DNA from: Garcia nutans
Lineage: Eukaryota > Streptophyta > Magnoliopsida > Malpighiales > Euphorbiaceae
Direction: 5' to 3'
Assembly: GCA_947685225.1 (NCBI GenBank)
Contig: CANTUV010000024.1
Coordinates: 21,532,001 to 21,596,000, forward strand
DNA length: 64,000 nucleotides
Part shown: in pieces, positions 38,291-50,345 of the stretch
Layout: every line of letters begins with the position of its first letter
Position numbering within the stretch: the first letter of the stretch is position 1
Notes under the pieces: model-generated
Told to the model about the DNA's origin: nothing
The model's input: the letters and a program-made list of their open reading frames with translations, nothing else
Databases searched by the model: none
Made by a program: the position numbers and the translations under genes

Positions 38291-38656
38291 TAATTATTTA
38301 ATTGTGATATAAAAGGTTTTAAGTGGTGAGTTGAAAGATTGTTGATGAGTGGATGATTTGATTAATTGTTTATATTAGGAGTTTTTTTTTTCCTAATGCA
38401 GGTTGAGTGCTTGATTTTTGAAAATATTGAAATTATAAATAACTCTGGCTAAATTTTTTTTAAAAATATTTTGTTTATAAATTTGTATTTTAAGAATTTA
38501 CTGCTTAAGTATATATATTATTTATTATTAATTAAATATTGTGATTAAAATAAAAATTTTTATTGTGAAATTTTTGTCATTTTTTTTATTATGTATGCGT
38601 ATTATACATATATATTATACATGTACTGTACTTATATAGAGTATAAAAGTGTTACA

Positions 38657-39658
38657 TGTTACCCAAATGAAAATTAACAAGACATTCCATAGAAAATCTC
38701 CAAGCCATTTCCTTTTTAATTTCGAAATTGCAAAAATTGTCTCTACCATTTTTTTAGATTGTTTATATCAAGAATTTTGGGTGTTTTTATTGAATTGGTA
38801 TGCATGTGATGATGTGCTATGGGTTTTGCTAAATTGTTAGCAAGTAAAATTGTGGTATGGCTGTGATATTTTGCTATTAAAAAGCTTGATGTGACAATAG
38901 TTTGCTACTGATGTATTGTTAATATAGAGAAGTTGCATGTTGCTAAATTGATTAGTTATTTGCTGTTGATATCCTAGGTTTGTTGGTGTGATGCTACTAT
39001 GATGGATGCTTTTTTTTTTTTTATTGATAGCTGGTATATGGTTGTTACTAGAGCAATTTAAAGGCATTAAGACTGCAGTTATACTCTTTCTTTCCCTTTA
39101 TAGTGGATTTGTATGATTGTGTGTGGTATGTGACGTCGATAACAAAAGGAATTAAAAGACAATAAAATATAAGTAGAGACAAGTTGAAAAAAATTGATTC
39201 TTTAAGCAGCAACTAGCTAAACTCTATTCACTGATTAGTAGACAATATATACAATATTAAATGCTAATCATTATATAATTAACGTCACTTTTGTAGCACC
39301 CATTAAGGATTATTTCGAATTTGTAGTTTTTGTTAGAGAAAAACTTTACATACCATGTGAACATAACTTCTAATTGTATTGAGCCAATACCATATTAATC
39401 ATTGATCACAACTAGATAAATTTAAGGAGATTGACAACCCACTTTCATGAAGCTGAAATATTCTCTTCTTGTGCAACCAAATAGGCTTTAAGCAAATGTT
39501 ACAATATACATTTGGTAATTTAATTTTACAGTGTAGTCTAGTGCTAGATTAAAAAGAATGTATTAGAAGTTATTTTCGTAGCAGAAAACTGAAAATTGAA
39601 GGAATTACAACTCAAGAATGAAACTGGCCTTATTCTCTTTTTCATTAGTAATATATTA
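38657..39658. other. No gene seen
   Basis: AT-rich sequence between element C and the GST pseudogene. It holds a 12-base T run near 39010. No motif or boundary is supported. Confidence 0.4.
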
Positions 39659-40372
39659 CTAAGCTTTAATGAAATCAATATGTTTTTGTCTAGGAGGCAA
39701 GCTTTCTTTGACAACATCAAATTCAAGAACTCTTCCTACCCATTTCCACATTTCTGGAAATTTCTTTTCTCTTATGAATTCTAGTTGCAGAGCATCTTAA
39801 ATGACTTGAAATCCATAATTAAACAAAATGTAACAATATCTAAGTACCCAATAATTTGATCACCTCCAAAGAAGTTCTTTTCTTTAAGCTCATTCTCGAG
39901 AAACTTAAGTTGTTGATGCATTTCTTCCATGATCTTCTCTTTTTCCTTCCCTTGAGCTCCCAAACTCTTTATTGTTGTTGTAAAGATCTGCATAAATTTC
40001 CTAATATCATATAAAAATACAACTTGGCTATTATATCTAACTGTTCACACTAACACAACTAATTATTGTTAATTAATTTATTTACCTTTTCATGCACAAA
40101 TTTAGCCTAGAAGTGAGCCATGGCTTTGTCATAGGGATCTTAAGGCAAGATGGGATTGTTTGGCCAAGTTTCATCAATGTATTCAAGGATGACAAGTGAT
40201 TCTGCAATGGGTTTTCCATTGTGTAGAAGGACTGGAATTTTCTTTTGAACTGAGTTATATTTGAGAAGAAGAGGACTCTTGTTGGAGAGGTCTTCTTCTA
40301 TGTATTGAAATTGTGTTTCTTTGAACTTGAGAGCTGTATCTACTGTGTGACTAAAAGGACTTGCCCACAAAT
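39659..40372 (-). pseudogene. Tau-class glutathione S-transferase pseudogene
   Basis: GSTU proteins conjugate glutathione to electrophiles in the cytosol. Exon 1 (40372-40088) carries the thioredoxin-like domain: LWASPFSHTVDTALKF, then KIPVLLHNGKPIAESLVILEY, the glutathione-binding segment, ending KFVHEK before a GT donor. Exon 2 (39987-39659) carries the helical domain: LENELKEKNFFGGDQIIGYLDIV, KFPEMWKWVGRVLEF and SLPPRQKHIDFIKA, then TAG. The initiator Met and first ~10 residues are missing. Exon 1 has TAA and TAG stops near 40141 and 40114, and exon 2 has a shift near 39785. The two-exon layout is standard for GSTU. It lies within the CACTA-like interval, so it may be a captured fragment or older local sequence. 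Confidence 0.88.
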
Positions 40373-42723
40373 ATTATTGTTTGTCTTAATATATATTGAT
40401 AACTGTTTGATAATATAAAATGGTGGATTTTTATCTAATATATTTTTGATATCCATTAGTTGTAATTGTATCTTGTAGTTGTAGCAAAATTCATTTAGTA
40501 CAATATGATATACGACTTTAGAATTATTTATTTATAAGTAAAGTTCACTAAAGTACTTAAAAGCCTTTCTAAACAGAGTCTTATATATGCTCTTTATATC
40601 ATATGACAGCTTTGTGTGTACAATTTACATGTTGAACCCATCAAGTTGTGCATAGAAATTACCATAGTAATTTATATTTGGTAATTTATGTGTAATTTAT
40701 TGATTTGAAGTGATGAATATCAAAATTATATTGATAGGGGTTGTCTGTCTAGAAGTTTATGATTAATTTGTTGATTCAAAGTGACGAATTTCAAAACTAA
40801 AACATTAAGGGCTCTATTTTTAAAATGTAGATGTAATTTACACCCAACTAACTGTGTTGAACAGCAAGTATGTGAATTGTAGGATAAGGTGACTGTATAT
40901 TACAATCACTTTAGTCCTATAATGTGTTATATCACTTTAGCTTTCTACTACCATTTTTATTTATTTATTTCACTTTATTTTCTAAATGTTTCTAAATGGA
41001 CAAAATGCATTCAACACTTAATTGATAATTCAAAATGAACAAAACTGATAATTCAAAATGAACAAGGGAATGCTTCTAGAAATGCTACATTATTTAAAAA
41101 TAACTCTATGATTTCAAGGGTTAATTCAATTGATTTTTTTGCTTTTTATATTTTATTGATAGGATTCAATTTTTGAAGTTAATATGTATAAAATAATTCT
41201 TAAATCTAGTTATGCTGTGTATGTAATATTATTACCTACATGCTTATCATTACTTGATTTCTTAAGAAATTCGTGTTGCATACTTATTTGAACTTGATAT
41301 TTGTTTGTTCATAAAACTAAAAAGGATTTGAAGAAACAAGATCATATCTCTATATTATAGTACTTTTAATAATCTGTCATTATAATTATTTTGTACAAAA
41401 TATTGAGATTTTTTTAATAAAATAAATACTCTTCATTAGTGTCTTGTCAATAAATCTTCCCTTAGGCTTCAAGAAATACATTTTTTTTACTGTATTATTT
41501 AAAGTAAATAAGGCAATTGAAAAGACTTTTACGTGTACATAGATTTTCTTTTTATATGTCTATTATTAACATGATTTGTTTTGAAATTATAATTTCAATA
41601 GTTATATATTTATGTATGCAATATACTAACTTCAATTTTTATATTAACTAAGCTTGTTCTTGTTTCCATATTAATGATTCAGCTAACCAGGTTGTTTTTT
41701 GCTTTGGTTAAAGCTTTCTTTTTTTATTTTAACATTAAATTTGATGGCTTGTTCTACTTTTCTTAGTGATATGTAGTTTCGTTTTGATAAGTTTTAATAA
41801 GAATTGCTTTAAAAAAAGAACAAAAACAGAAGTTAGACTAAAAGATTTTCAAGTGATTAATGTCACAAATTATGAATTTTTTTAGCTGATCAATTTTTTT
41901 TGTTGGGATGTGAGATTATTTATTTTTTGCTTTTTTTGGATTGTGAGTGGTACAGCATCTCACAGTCACTACCTTACAAAAATTATGTGATAAATAATTT
42001 CACAGTCACTGTCTTGTTTTGGATTATTATTGATTTTTGCTTATTCCAAGTGATTAATCTAGTTGTTTTTGGGGGCTTATTTTTTAAAACTCAGCAAATT
42101 TGAGAAAAAGATTGAAATTTTGATATTTTTGCCACTGTTATTTGATATTTTTGACGTTGTTTTTTAGCTATATTGTTACATTAAAGTTGTTGTTTGTTAC
42201 ATTGAAAATTTGATCAATGAAAAGTATGTTTGTCATGACCGTTAATTTGAAAATGCTTCGAATTATATTGCTGCTGCTGTTTTTGAACTCTTTTGGAAAT
42301 GCTTCTAATTATTTTGTTGCCGCCGCTGCTGTTTTTGTGAGTTGTCTCCATATGTGCATAGTTTCAGTATAATTGAAGGTCATTTTCTTCTTCTTTTACC
42401 ATTTTTTTAAAATTTTTACAGGCTATTCATATCAGAAGAGGTATGAACAGTTAGCTGTATGCTAAAGTAATGTTGTTGATTTGTTTTTGGTTTGTGAATG
42501 CATATGTTCTATTTGATGATTGGACCTAGTGGACATGGATTCTTATTTTACTGATGAGTTCAGGATTTCATTTTTAGTAATTTGATTGTTTTGTTTGCTT
42601 ACATACCTTCAAAATGTATATGAGAGTTGATCATTTTTTTTTTTGGAATGATGAACTATTTAACCTTGTTTGTGTATGTCTAAGGCCTATAGTGCCTTGT
42701 AATAACTAATTTATGGATTTAAA
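40373..42723. other. No gene seen
   Basis: A long AT-rich stretch with no supported ORF, repeat array or element terminus. GCTGCTGCTG-type words occur near 42270-42330. It may include flanks of the two gene relics on either side. Confidence 0.4.
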
Positions 42724-42890
42724 TGGTTTTTGCAAATTACACTAATTTTAGCATAAGGGATTGGCGTAGCCCCACTTAACGACCATGATCCATAGTGATC
42801 ACAACTTTGGCAATACACTATTCCTTCAATAACTACATCAGTTTTCTCATTCTCTGCTGGTTTGGTTGGGGCATTTTCATTAGTAGCCAT
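42724..42890 (-). pseudogene. Ole e 1-like (pollen allergen family) gene fragment
   Basis: From an ATG at 42890 the minus strand reads a short Asn/Pro/Glu-rich leader, then VIEGIVYCQSCDHYGSWSL and ATPIPYAKISVICKN. This is the conserved start of the Pollen Ole e 1 domain, including its first cysteines (YCQSC and VICK). The rest of the domain is absent: the frame meets a stop four residues later and no continuation is seen. No signal peptide precedes it. It is a truncated relic. Confidence 0.75.
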
Positions 42891-42950
42891 TAAATGGAAG
42901 GATAATTGGAGCAGCAATAAGTCATTTTCAAATGTGACGAAGCCTTCGGG

Positions 42951-43054
42951 CTTTCCTTGCAATATTGAATTTGTAATTATTGCATGTTGTAGAGTAAGGG
43001 GGCTTTCGTTGCAATATTGAATTTGTAATGATTGCATGTTGTAGAGTAAGGGGT
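42951..43054. repeat. 52-base tandem duplication
   Basis: CTTTCCTTGCAATATTGAAT starts at 42951 and a near copy (CTTTCGTTGCAATATTGAAT) starts at 43003. Only about two bases differ between the copies. It sits just upstream of the Ole e 1-like fragment. Confidence 0.88.
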
Positions 43055-43770
43055 GCACATTAATTATGAGTTGATAACTTGGTGTGACTTTACAAATTTT
43101 CAGCATTTTGAATTCTCTTCATACTACATTGTGTTACTATGTCTCCTGCAAAAAAAGAATATTTTACCATGTTTTTGTGATTTTTTTTTCTGTTTTGTGC
43201 GAACTGAAGTTTGCTTAATTCTCTTCTAGTCAATTAAAACAGGTGTTGTAAGTGTATGCTTTAGACTTGGCTGCTTATGTTTCCAAAACCTGTTTTCTGT
43301 ATGTTTCAATTGGTAAATTGATAATGAAATTATTGGTTTTTAAATGAATATGGCCATCTCTCATGCTATTTGATATATGTGTGGCAATTTATTATTTTAA
43401 TGAGCAAACTTGTATTTCCTACCTTTGTTTACATGTGTTCTATACAAGTCCACCTTCATGTGTTTTATATATATGTTTCAAATTTTGCATTTAGCATTCA
43501 CAGTTTCAGGTGGTTCTCATTCAACTATCTATCTTTATTTTTCTTTCTTAATTTTTTTTAAATATGTCAATTTTGAGTTATATTTTCAAATATGGGTACA
43601 CATGAAAAATTTGAAATGTGTTGGTTATGCCTTAACTGAAATTTATCCTTCTTTCTATCTATGTTTCTTTCTATTAATATATGATTACATAATCTTTTGT
43701 TTGGGAAATGTTATGAAAAAGTGTATTCATTTTGCTTGATTGATTTACAGTTAAGGCCTACTTAACTTTG
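43055..43770. other. No gene seen
   Basis: T-rich sequence; the ORFs at 43370-43739 are hydrophobic by composition and unsupported. Confidence 0.4.
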
Positions 43771-43800
43771 TAAATAGGATATATATATATATATATATAT
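43771..43800. repeat. (AT)n microsatellite at the LINE 3' border
   Basis: About 12-14 AT units adjoin the 3' end of the minus-strand LINE, where a T-run (poly(A) on the element strand) would be expected. Confidence 0.8.
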
Positions 43801-43835
43801 TTTGGTAAAGGTGGACGGTACCACCGCAGATTTTA

Positions 43836-45925
43836 TTAATTAAATCTAATGTATGGAAGACCCATACTATCAGTCAATACAATCCCTTTAATATAATTTG
43901 ACAAAGAGTTAAAAGATAAAAACCACCTAGAAACACCATTCAATCTACTGTAATAGGCTAAAAAATGTGCAACTTGATTTGCCTCCCTATGAACATGAAA
44001 AATAGAGTGAAAATTTGAAGACAAAAGAGCCCTTGCTCTCTTAAATTGCAGTGACACATCAGAGACCGAAGACATCAACTGAACTAGCTCCAAAGAATCT
44101 ACCTCCACCTGAACCGAAGCATAGCTAGCTGCATTCACCCATTCAAGCGCATGAACCAAGGCTGTCAATTCAGCCTCCAAAACGTTCCTCGCCTTGATCA
44201 AGAAAGCTCCAGCAGCAATAACATAACCTTCTGAGTCACGAAGGACAGCGCCTCCAGAAACAGTATGCAAAGAAAATGAGGCATCAACATTTAGTTTAAA
44301 ACAATGATTAGAGGGCTTACTCCATGCAACCAGCTTAGGACGTGGCTTCCGACGCCCAAAAACAGAAGGCAAATGATCTGCAAAACACGAAAGAGGGGCG
44401 GCAAAATGATCTCCCGCATGAGCTACTCCCCAACTGAAAATGAACTTGTAAATTTGTAATTCAACACTGTGGGGAAAGAATTTCTCAAAGCCCCAAACAC
44501 AACGACAATAAGCATTCCATGTATTATATAGAATAACTTGGGGAACCAGTTTACAAAGCCTTCCCTTAACTGACTTACCTGCATTAAGCCACCAGATTGA
44601 GAGTTCTTGTCCTAAAGATAGAGTCTCTGAACCTCCATGCCGAAGAGGAAGGAGTGAAGCAGCATAATATTTCCAGATCTTCCTTATAGGAATGCAGCTA
44701 TGAAAAATATGGTCAACAGAAGCTGAGGCCGCCAAACAAAAGGGGCAGACAGCTGCAAGGGAGATACCCAAACGCTGTAACATACCTGGTAGAGGCAGTG
44801 CATTATGAAGAATTTTCCAAGATAGGGCTGAAAGCTTCAATGGAACTACAGAATCCCACAAAGTTTGCCGTGATATAGTTGTGCTTCTCTTTGGACGAAC
44901 CAGATTATAGGCCGAAGAGAAAGTAAACTGTCCATTACCACTCTCTTTCCAAACAACAGAATTATTAGTTACCTCAAAGCTGTCCGCATATACCGAATAT
45001 GTATGGCAAATACGCTTCCAGGCACATGAATCCATTTGGATGTAGCTCATGTTGCCCTGTCGATGATATTTCCGACGCATGAAAGTAGCCCATAAGGAAT
45101 CCTTCGACAAATAAATCCATAATTGTTTAATGGAGTACGCATCTTGAATAGCTGCTATGGAACGAATTCCCAAACCCCCTTCCGAAGTAGGGAATAAAAA
45201 TTCAGTGTCTCTAACCCAATGATGCTTTAGTTCAGCTGAATTGCCACTCCAGAAAAACTTCGCAAATCGCCTTTCAATAATTGCAATTATGGATTTAGGC
45301 AAGAGCATGGCTCCCATCGTATGAAGGGGAATTGAACTCAGGACATGACGAATGAGAACAAGTTGACCACCTGGAGTAAGAAATTTCTTCAACCAACCTT
45401 GAAGTTTAACATCAATTTTTTTAAGAAGATCCTTGCTGTGCGAAGCACGGTTTATGCCCTGGTAAATCAGCACACCAAGATAGGTGAAAGGCAAAGAGCT
45501 TCTTTTAATAGAAAGCAGGTCCTCATACTTCTTAATGGTAGCATTACTAGCCTTGTTTGAGCAATAAAAAGCACTTTTGTCAAAATTCATAAGTTGTCCC
45601 AAGGTAATCTGGTAAGAAGTCAAGAACCAAGAGAAATTTTTAATTGACCTCGCATCCCCATTTATAAAAACTAATAGATCTTCTGCAAAAGCAAGATGAG
45701 AAACAATAGGACAGTGCCTATGAGTTTTATATGGAGTAATTTTCCCTTGATAAATCAAAGCAGTAAGACCCCGAGAGAATGCTTCAGAAGCCAAGATAAA
45801 CAAAAGTGGAGACAACGGATCACCCTGCTTAACTCCCCGAGTTGGTTGAAAAAACCCATAGCACACCCCATTAACCAGAACAGAAAGGCGAGTAGAAGCA
45901 AGGTTCCTGATAATCAGATGAATAA
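43836..45925 (-). pseudogene. LINE ORF2 C-terminal half: RT palm, zinc-finger and RNase H
   Basis: After the frameshift near 45930 the frame resumes with GFFQPTRGVKQGDPLSPLLF, the conserved RT block before the palm. The catalytic box then reads HLAFAEDLLVF: a Glu stands where the family has Asp (codon at 45681-45683). The thumb region and zf-RVT segment (WKILHNALPLPGMLQRLG, VCPFCLAASASVDHIFHSC) follow. RNase H comes next: KLNVDASFS, then AVLRDSEGYVIAAGAFL, AELTALVHAL and HREANQVAHFLA. The stop is at 43838-43836, so the 3' UTR is short. With the changed catalytic residue this RT is probably inactive. Confidence 0.9.
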
Positions 45926-46744
45926 CACGCCCTGAAAAACAAACTTATTAAGCACTGCCTGTAAAAAATCCCATGACACCCTGTCAAAAGCTTTAGCCAT
46001 ATCAAGTTTAATGGCTAAATTATGGCCTCTCGTTTTCTTATCAATATCATGTATCATCTCATTAGCCAGCTTAATCTGAGAGTGAATTGAACTCCCTTTT
46101 AAAAAGCCTGCTTGCTCAGGGGATATTAAAATCTGCAGAAGTGGTGCCATTCTGTTAGCCAAAATTCTGGTACAAACCTTGCTTATAAACGTGGCTAGAC
46201 AAATTGGACGGTACTGAGAAAAGCTGGAAGGGTTCTCAACCTTAGGAATGAGCACAATCTGTGCATTGCTAAAAGCCTGCGGTATCGGAAGACCCAAGAA
46301 AAATTCCTTGACAGCACTGCAGACATCCCAACAAACAATGTCCCAACACTGCAGAAAGAAATAACCGTCAAAACCATCAGGTCCCGGAGCACTATTAGGA
46401 TTAAGTTTCCAGACCGCATTTTTAATCTCCAAATCACCAGGAATTGCTTCAAGACTATCATTATCCTGAGACGAAACAATTGTAGGAATGACTTCCAACA
46501 TATGAGAAACCTGATCTGGATCAAAATCATCATTACTACAAAATAAATCCTTGAAATGATTAACAGCTTCCAAACCAATAGATTCCTGATCCGAAATGCG
46601 AGACCCATCAGCAGCTCTAATAGAGACAATGCGATTCACCTTTCTACGCATCTTGACATAATTATGATAAAACCGAGTGTTACAATCTCCATCAGCAATC
46701 CAGGAAATATGGGACTTTTGTTTCCAAAAAGTTTCTTCCAATTT
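45914..46744 (-). pseudogene. LINE ORF2 middle part: linker and RT fingers
   Basis: In frame with the endonuclease part but after an in-frame TAG at 46747-46745. Motifs seen are WIADGDCNTRFYH, NSAPGPDGFDGYFF, PKVENPSSFSQYRPICLATF and AIKLDMAKAFDRVSWDFL with the first catalytic Asp. A frameshift near 45930 ends the frame, and the sequence continues in the next segment. Confidence 0.9.
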
Positions 46745-47740
46745 CTATTTCATGGCTAATGTTGCTTGCGTATCCTGCCAAGAAGTTAAATTAGTCGAAG
46801 ACGGATCATCAATGTACACAAGCTCTGCCTCTTGAGCATCTTTCTCAGCTTTTTCAATGTCATTGAACAAATGCCCAAAAGAAGCCCGATTCCATTCCCG
46901 AATTGCTTTTTTCAAACCTTGCAACTTGCAAAACAAACCCTGCATTCCTCCCCTAGAAAAACTGGACGTCCATTGTTGCTTAATCATAGGAAGAAATGAG
47001 ACATCTGAAAGCCACATGTGCTGAAATTTAAAATATTTAGGCACAGCAGTATCAACAATCTGACTTTCCAACAACATAGGCGAATGGTCCGAAGACAACT
47101 TCCCCAAATGTCGATACCCAACAGAATCAAAGCCATAAAAAAAAGTAACATTAGCCAAGAGCCTGTCTAATCTCTCCCAAACCCGACCATTAGATCTAAC
47201 ACCAGTCCAGGAGAAATCAGCCCCCTGAAATGGGATATCCATTAAACTGCATTCATAAGTACAATCAATAAAATCCTGCATAGCCTGTAAATCTGGAGAA
47301 CCACTTCCTTTATATTCTGAAGGATACTTAATAGTGTTAAAGTGACCCCCAACAATCCATGGCTTAGAGCAAGAATTAGAATAAGAAACCAGACTAGACC
47401 ATAAACTTTCATGGGCAGCTCTAGAATGTAACCCATACACGGTTGATAAACAAAAATCAAAACCTCTGGATGAGAAAAACACTGAACAAGATAAAAGCTG
47501 TCCATCATCCTTAAAAATAGACACACTAAAAAGGTGATCCTTCCACATAATCCACATCTTATTATTATAGGAGGCATGCACATTATCAAAACCAAGCTTA
47601 ATCGCAAAAAAGTTTGCCTTACTAGCAATAGCCATAGGTTCTATAATAATCAACAATCCAATATTATGAACCAAACATAATTTATGAAGACGATTTTGTG
47701 AAGACGCAACACCACGCACATTCCAAAAAAGAATATTCAT
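46745..47740 (-). pseudogene. LINE ORF2 N-terminus: APE-type endonuclease
   Basis: It begins MNILFWNVRGVAS, the Asn-containing start of plant L1 endonucleases, and includes WIVGGHFNTIKYPSEY (a GDFN-type box with His for Asp), a WTGVRSNGRVWERLDRLL segment and SSDHSPMLL with the final His. The GDFN-to-GHFN change may harm catalysis. The ATG overlaps the ORF1 stop as ATGA. Confidence 0.9.
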
Positions 47741-48945
47741 TGTGATGAGTTATTATGAGTAGCAAGGGAATTAGTGATCAAGGCATCTTTAGATTTAATT
47801 TTCTGACCTTTTTTCGGCGGTCGTCCATGAGCACGAGGAGCCACAGGAATAAATCTATCAGCATTAGCATTTGTATTCAAATCTGCCTCAGCAGGTATTT
47901 CTCCATCAGAGAATCTGTCCAGAGTTTCAGTATCATGAGTATCACTATCCTTTTCAGAATCTGAAACAGCCAAATTAAAATTAGTAACAGCCTGAGGCTC
48001 ATCACCAACACAAGATAAAACAGGGGGCAAAGTATCTGCATTCGGCACATTAGCTGGTGGAATCGTTATAGGCTGAATTTCCACATGATCCTTATTATTT
48101 TCATGCAAAAGAGGACAAGAATCAATCAATGGTTGGTCCACTTGAACAGTATCATGCAAAGAGCTAGAAATATTTTCATTTGAATTTGGTTCGCCCAGTC
48201 TCTGTTTTTCAGTTTGTGAACTCAGTTTAGGCATCCATACTTTCTCTACCGGTTTAACATGCTCAACTGGTTCTGAATTTTTAGCAGGTCCAGGAACTGA
48301 ATTATGTTGATAAAAATCTTCGTTAACTGTACAGGTGGCTGTAGCATGCCCCATCTTACAGCAGCTGGAACAATATTTTGGCAAATTCTCATAAATAATT
48401 GGTTGGAAAAAACCAGTTTTGCCATTTTGTATCCACACACTATCAATCAATTCCTGGGATAAATCCACTTCGACACATATACGGGCAGCAGAAGGTCGGA
48501 TTAATGAGGAAGTAGCAGAATCTAGCTTCAACGGCTTACCAACAAGCTGAGCTATCGGAAACAGAGCCTTTTGATTGAAAAAATGAATTGGCAGCCCCTC
48601 CAATGTAATCCATGCAGGAAACAATGGGCAATCCACATCAGAATGGAAATCAGGAGTCCACTTGAAAACACGTATTGCAAATCCATTGAAATACCATAAT
48701 TGGCGTAACCAAAACTGCAAGAAATCTTCCTCAATGACAGACTTGATTAGGACGTGTTTATCATCAATCAAGCCTAAAAGATAATCCCCTTTAAAGCCTA
48801 TCAAATCCATAGCCTTTCTTAACCCCTTCATATTTGGTCTTCCCGATCCAAAAAATCCAATCAAAGCATAAGAAAAGGGTTTAGCAAGCTCTGAAATCTC
48901 CTCCTCAGTAAAGGAAATAGTCGGCACCCCTTTAAACCTATAGGG
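47737..48945 (-). pseudogene. LINE ORF1: DUF4283 and CCHC zinc-knuckle protein
   Basis: The open part runs from just after a TAA (48948-48946) to TGA (47739-47737). It has the DUF4283 RNA-binding fold (YALIGFFGSGRPNMKGLRKA, WTPDFHSDVDCPLFPAWITL, LPIHFFNQKALFPIAQLVGKPL) and a zinc knuckle, CSSCCKMGHATATC. A long acidic, Ser/Pro-rich tail ends in basic HGRPPKKGQKIKSKD. An N-terminal extension with RLVGCSFVDALKKGVVAISD is readable upstream to about 49130 in the same frame, so the TAA is a lesion. No upstream ATG is left. Confidence 0.88.
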
Positions 48946-49149
48946 TTACTTCGGTTGAATATTAACAGAAATAGGAGAAGCCACAATTCCATCAGATGGT
49001 TGATCGACCCTATCCGAAATAGCAACCACTCCCTTCTTCAAAGCATCAACAAACGAACATCCGACCAGCCTAGAAGGGGCCGCCGGCGGTGGAGATGATG
49101 TTGCCGTGATAGTGAAGGAAAAATCCTAGTAGAGCCAATTATCTCTTAA

Positions 49150-49154
49150 TACAC

Positions 49155-49185
<31 letters not shown>

Positions 49186-49186
49186 A
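49150..49186. repeat. (AC)n(AT)n microsatellite at the LINE 5' border
   Basis: ACACACACACACACACATAC passes into TATATATATATATA. It adjoins the 5' edge of the LINE. Confidence 0.88.
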
Positions 49187-50065
49187 ATGGGTCCTTCAAT
49201 TTGACGAAGAAGATCAATGGCTGCGTCTTAGAGCTTCTGCACCGCTTTCAATTGCTTTTCTCTCCGTTTTCCTTTTCTCTTCTTTCTCCATTTATTAATC
49301 TCGGAGGTTTTGGATTCTTGCGTTCTTTGCACCAGATTACGTTCAAGTGTTTTCTTCCTAAAGGAGCTCGCCGTCCACACAAACTGTGTTCTTCACAGGA
49401 ATTTCATCAAACACCATAGCTGCATTACTTTTAGCTTTATTGTCGATGGTGTCGCTGCTCTCAACCTCGAGAGTGATTCCAGCCTCTCTTTTTTCAGTCC
49501 AAATGTCCTTTAAATCCTCCTCAAATTCAATGAATCCAAAGTTTTGAATTTTCTATTCATGCCAGCTACCTTTCTGGAGTCTCAGAAGAAGCCGACCAGA
49601 TCTTTGAGCGTTAATGAGAGTCCGTCAAATCGAAATAAAAATCAACTCTTAAGGCAGAGAAAGTGGGTTGATGATGGATAGGACGCGCTGCTATCTCTGC
49701 AATTCGTGCTTTTACTGCTTCATCGTCTCAGATTTCTATATATATATATATATTCAGGTTTATCCCCTTGTTTGTGATACTTGTAAATTGTGGATTATGC
49801 ATCTGTATTCTTAATTTTAGATGCTTTTGATTGTATATTCAGAATTAACAAACCCTCTCAAATATTTGAAAAAAGTTTGTGTATTGAGTCTTTGTGTATT
49901 CTTTATAAACCCTCTCAAATAGTTTTAGATGTTATTAATGCTTCCATGTGCTTTTCTTTGCTGCATTTTTCTAAATTGGGTATCCTTATGCATAAATACA
50001 TATCCTTGTTGATGTTTATAATTGAACAACTAATTGGGTATCCTTATACACCTTCTTATGATCTC
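49187..50065. other. No gene recognised
   Basis: 49200-49700 has a more balanced composition (CTCGCCGTCCACACAAACTG near 49366) and could be a relic leader or exon, but I recognise no protein. A short AT run lies at 49737-49752. Confidence 0.35.
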
Positions 50066-50345
50066 TTTAAAATTCTTGATTCTTGATTATTGAACTTTAA
50101 AATTCTTGATTCTTGGTTAATGAACTTTAAAATTCTTGATTCTTGATTGTTGAACTTTAAAATTCTTGATTCTTGATTGTTGAATTTTAAAATTCTTGAT
50201 TCTTGTTTGTTGAACTTTAAAATTCTTGATTCTTTATTGTTGAACTTTAAAATTCTTGATTCTTGATTATTGAACTTTAAAATTCTTGGTTCTTGATTGT
50301 TAAACTTTAAATTTCTTGATTGTTGATTATTAAACTTTAAAATGC
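50066..50345. repeat. 30-base tandem repeat, about nine copies
   Basis: The unit is TTGAACTTTAAAATTCTTGATTCTTGATTG with a period of exactly 30. Single-base variants occur between copies, more so at the right end. It is non-coding in all frames beyond the repeat pattern. Confidence 0.93.

Larger units (their letters stand above)
34920..38656 (+). mobile_element. 3' LTR of element C, TGTAACA family
   Basis: It starts TATCATATCC (eroded TGTAACATCC) straight after the polypurine tract and ends AAAAGTGTTACA. At 3.7 kb it is the longest LTR of the family here. It carries the conserved hairpin CTTTCGGGCTTAGCGCGG near 37791. A ~170-base segment with TTGTGCCAATTGCATACACATG is present three times between 37860 and 38290. 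An AAT microsatellite and an AGAA run lie at 35289-35370. Confidence 0.8.
43801..49135 (-). mobile_element. L1-type LINE, near full length but defective
   Basis: It has two ORFs in plant L1 order: an RNA-binding DUF4283/zinc-knuckle ORF1, then ORF2 with endonuclease, reverse transcriptase and RNase H. Defects are a stop in the ORF1 leader, a TAG in ORF2 and a frameshift in ORF2. It is inside the CACTA-like interval. The 5' side ends near an AC/AT microsatellite at 49150. I could not define a target-site duplication. Confidence 0.9.

Noticed and set aside
43410..43739. 109-codon plus-strand ORF
   Set aside because: It has low-complexity Phe/Tyr content, no motif and no homologous relic nearby.
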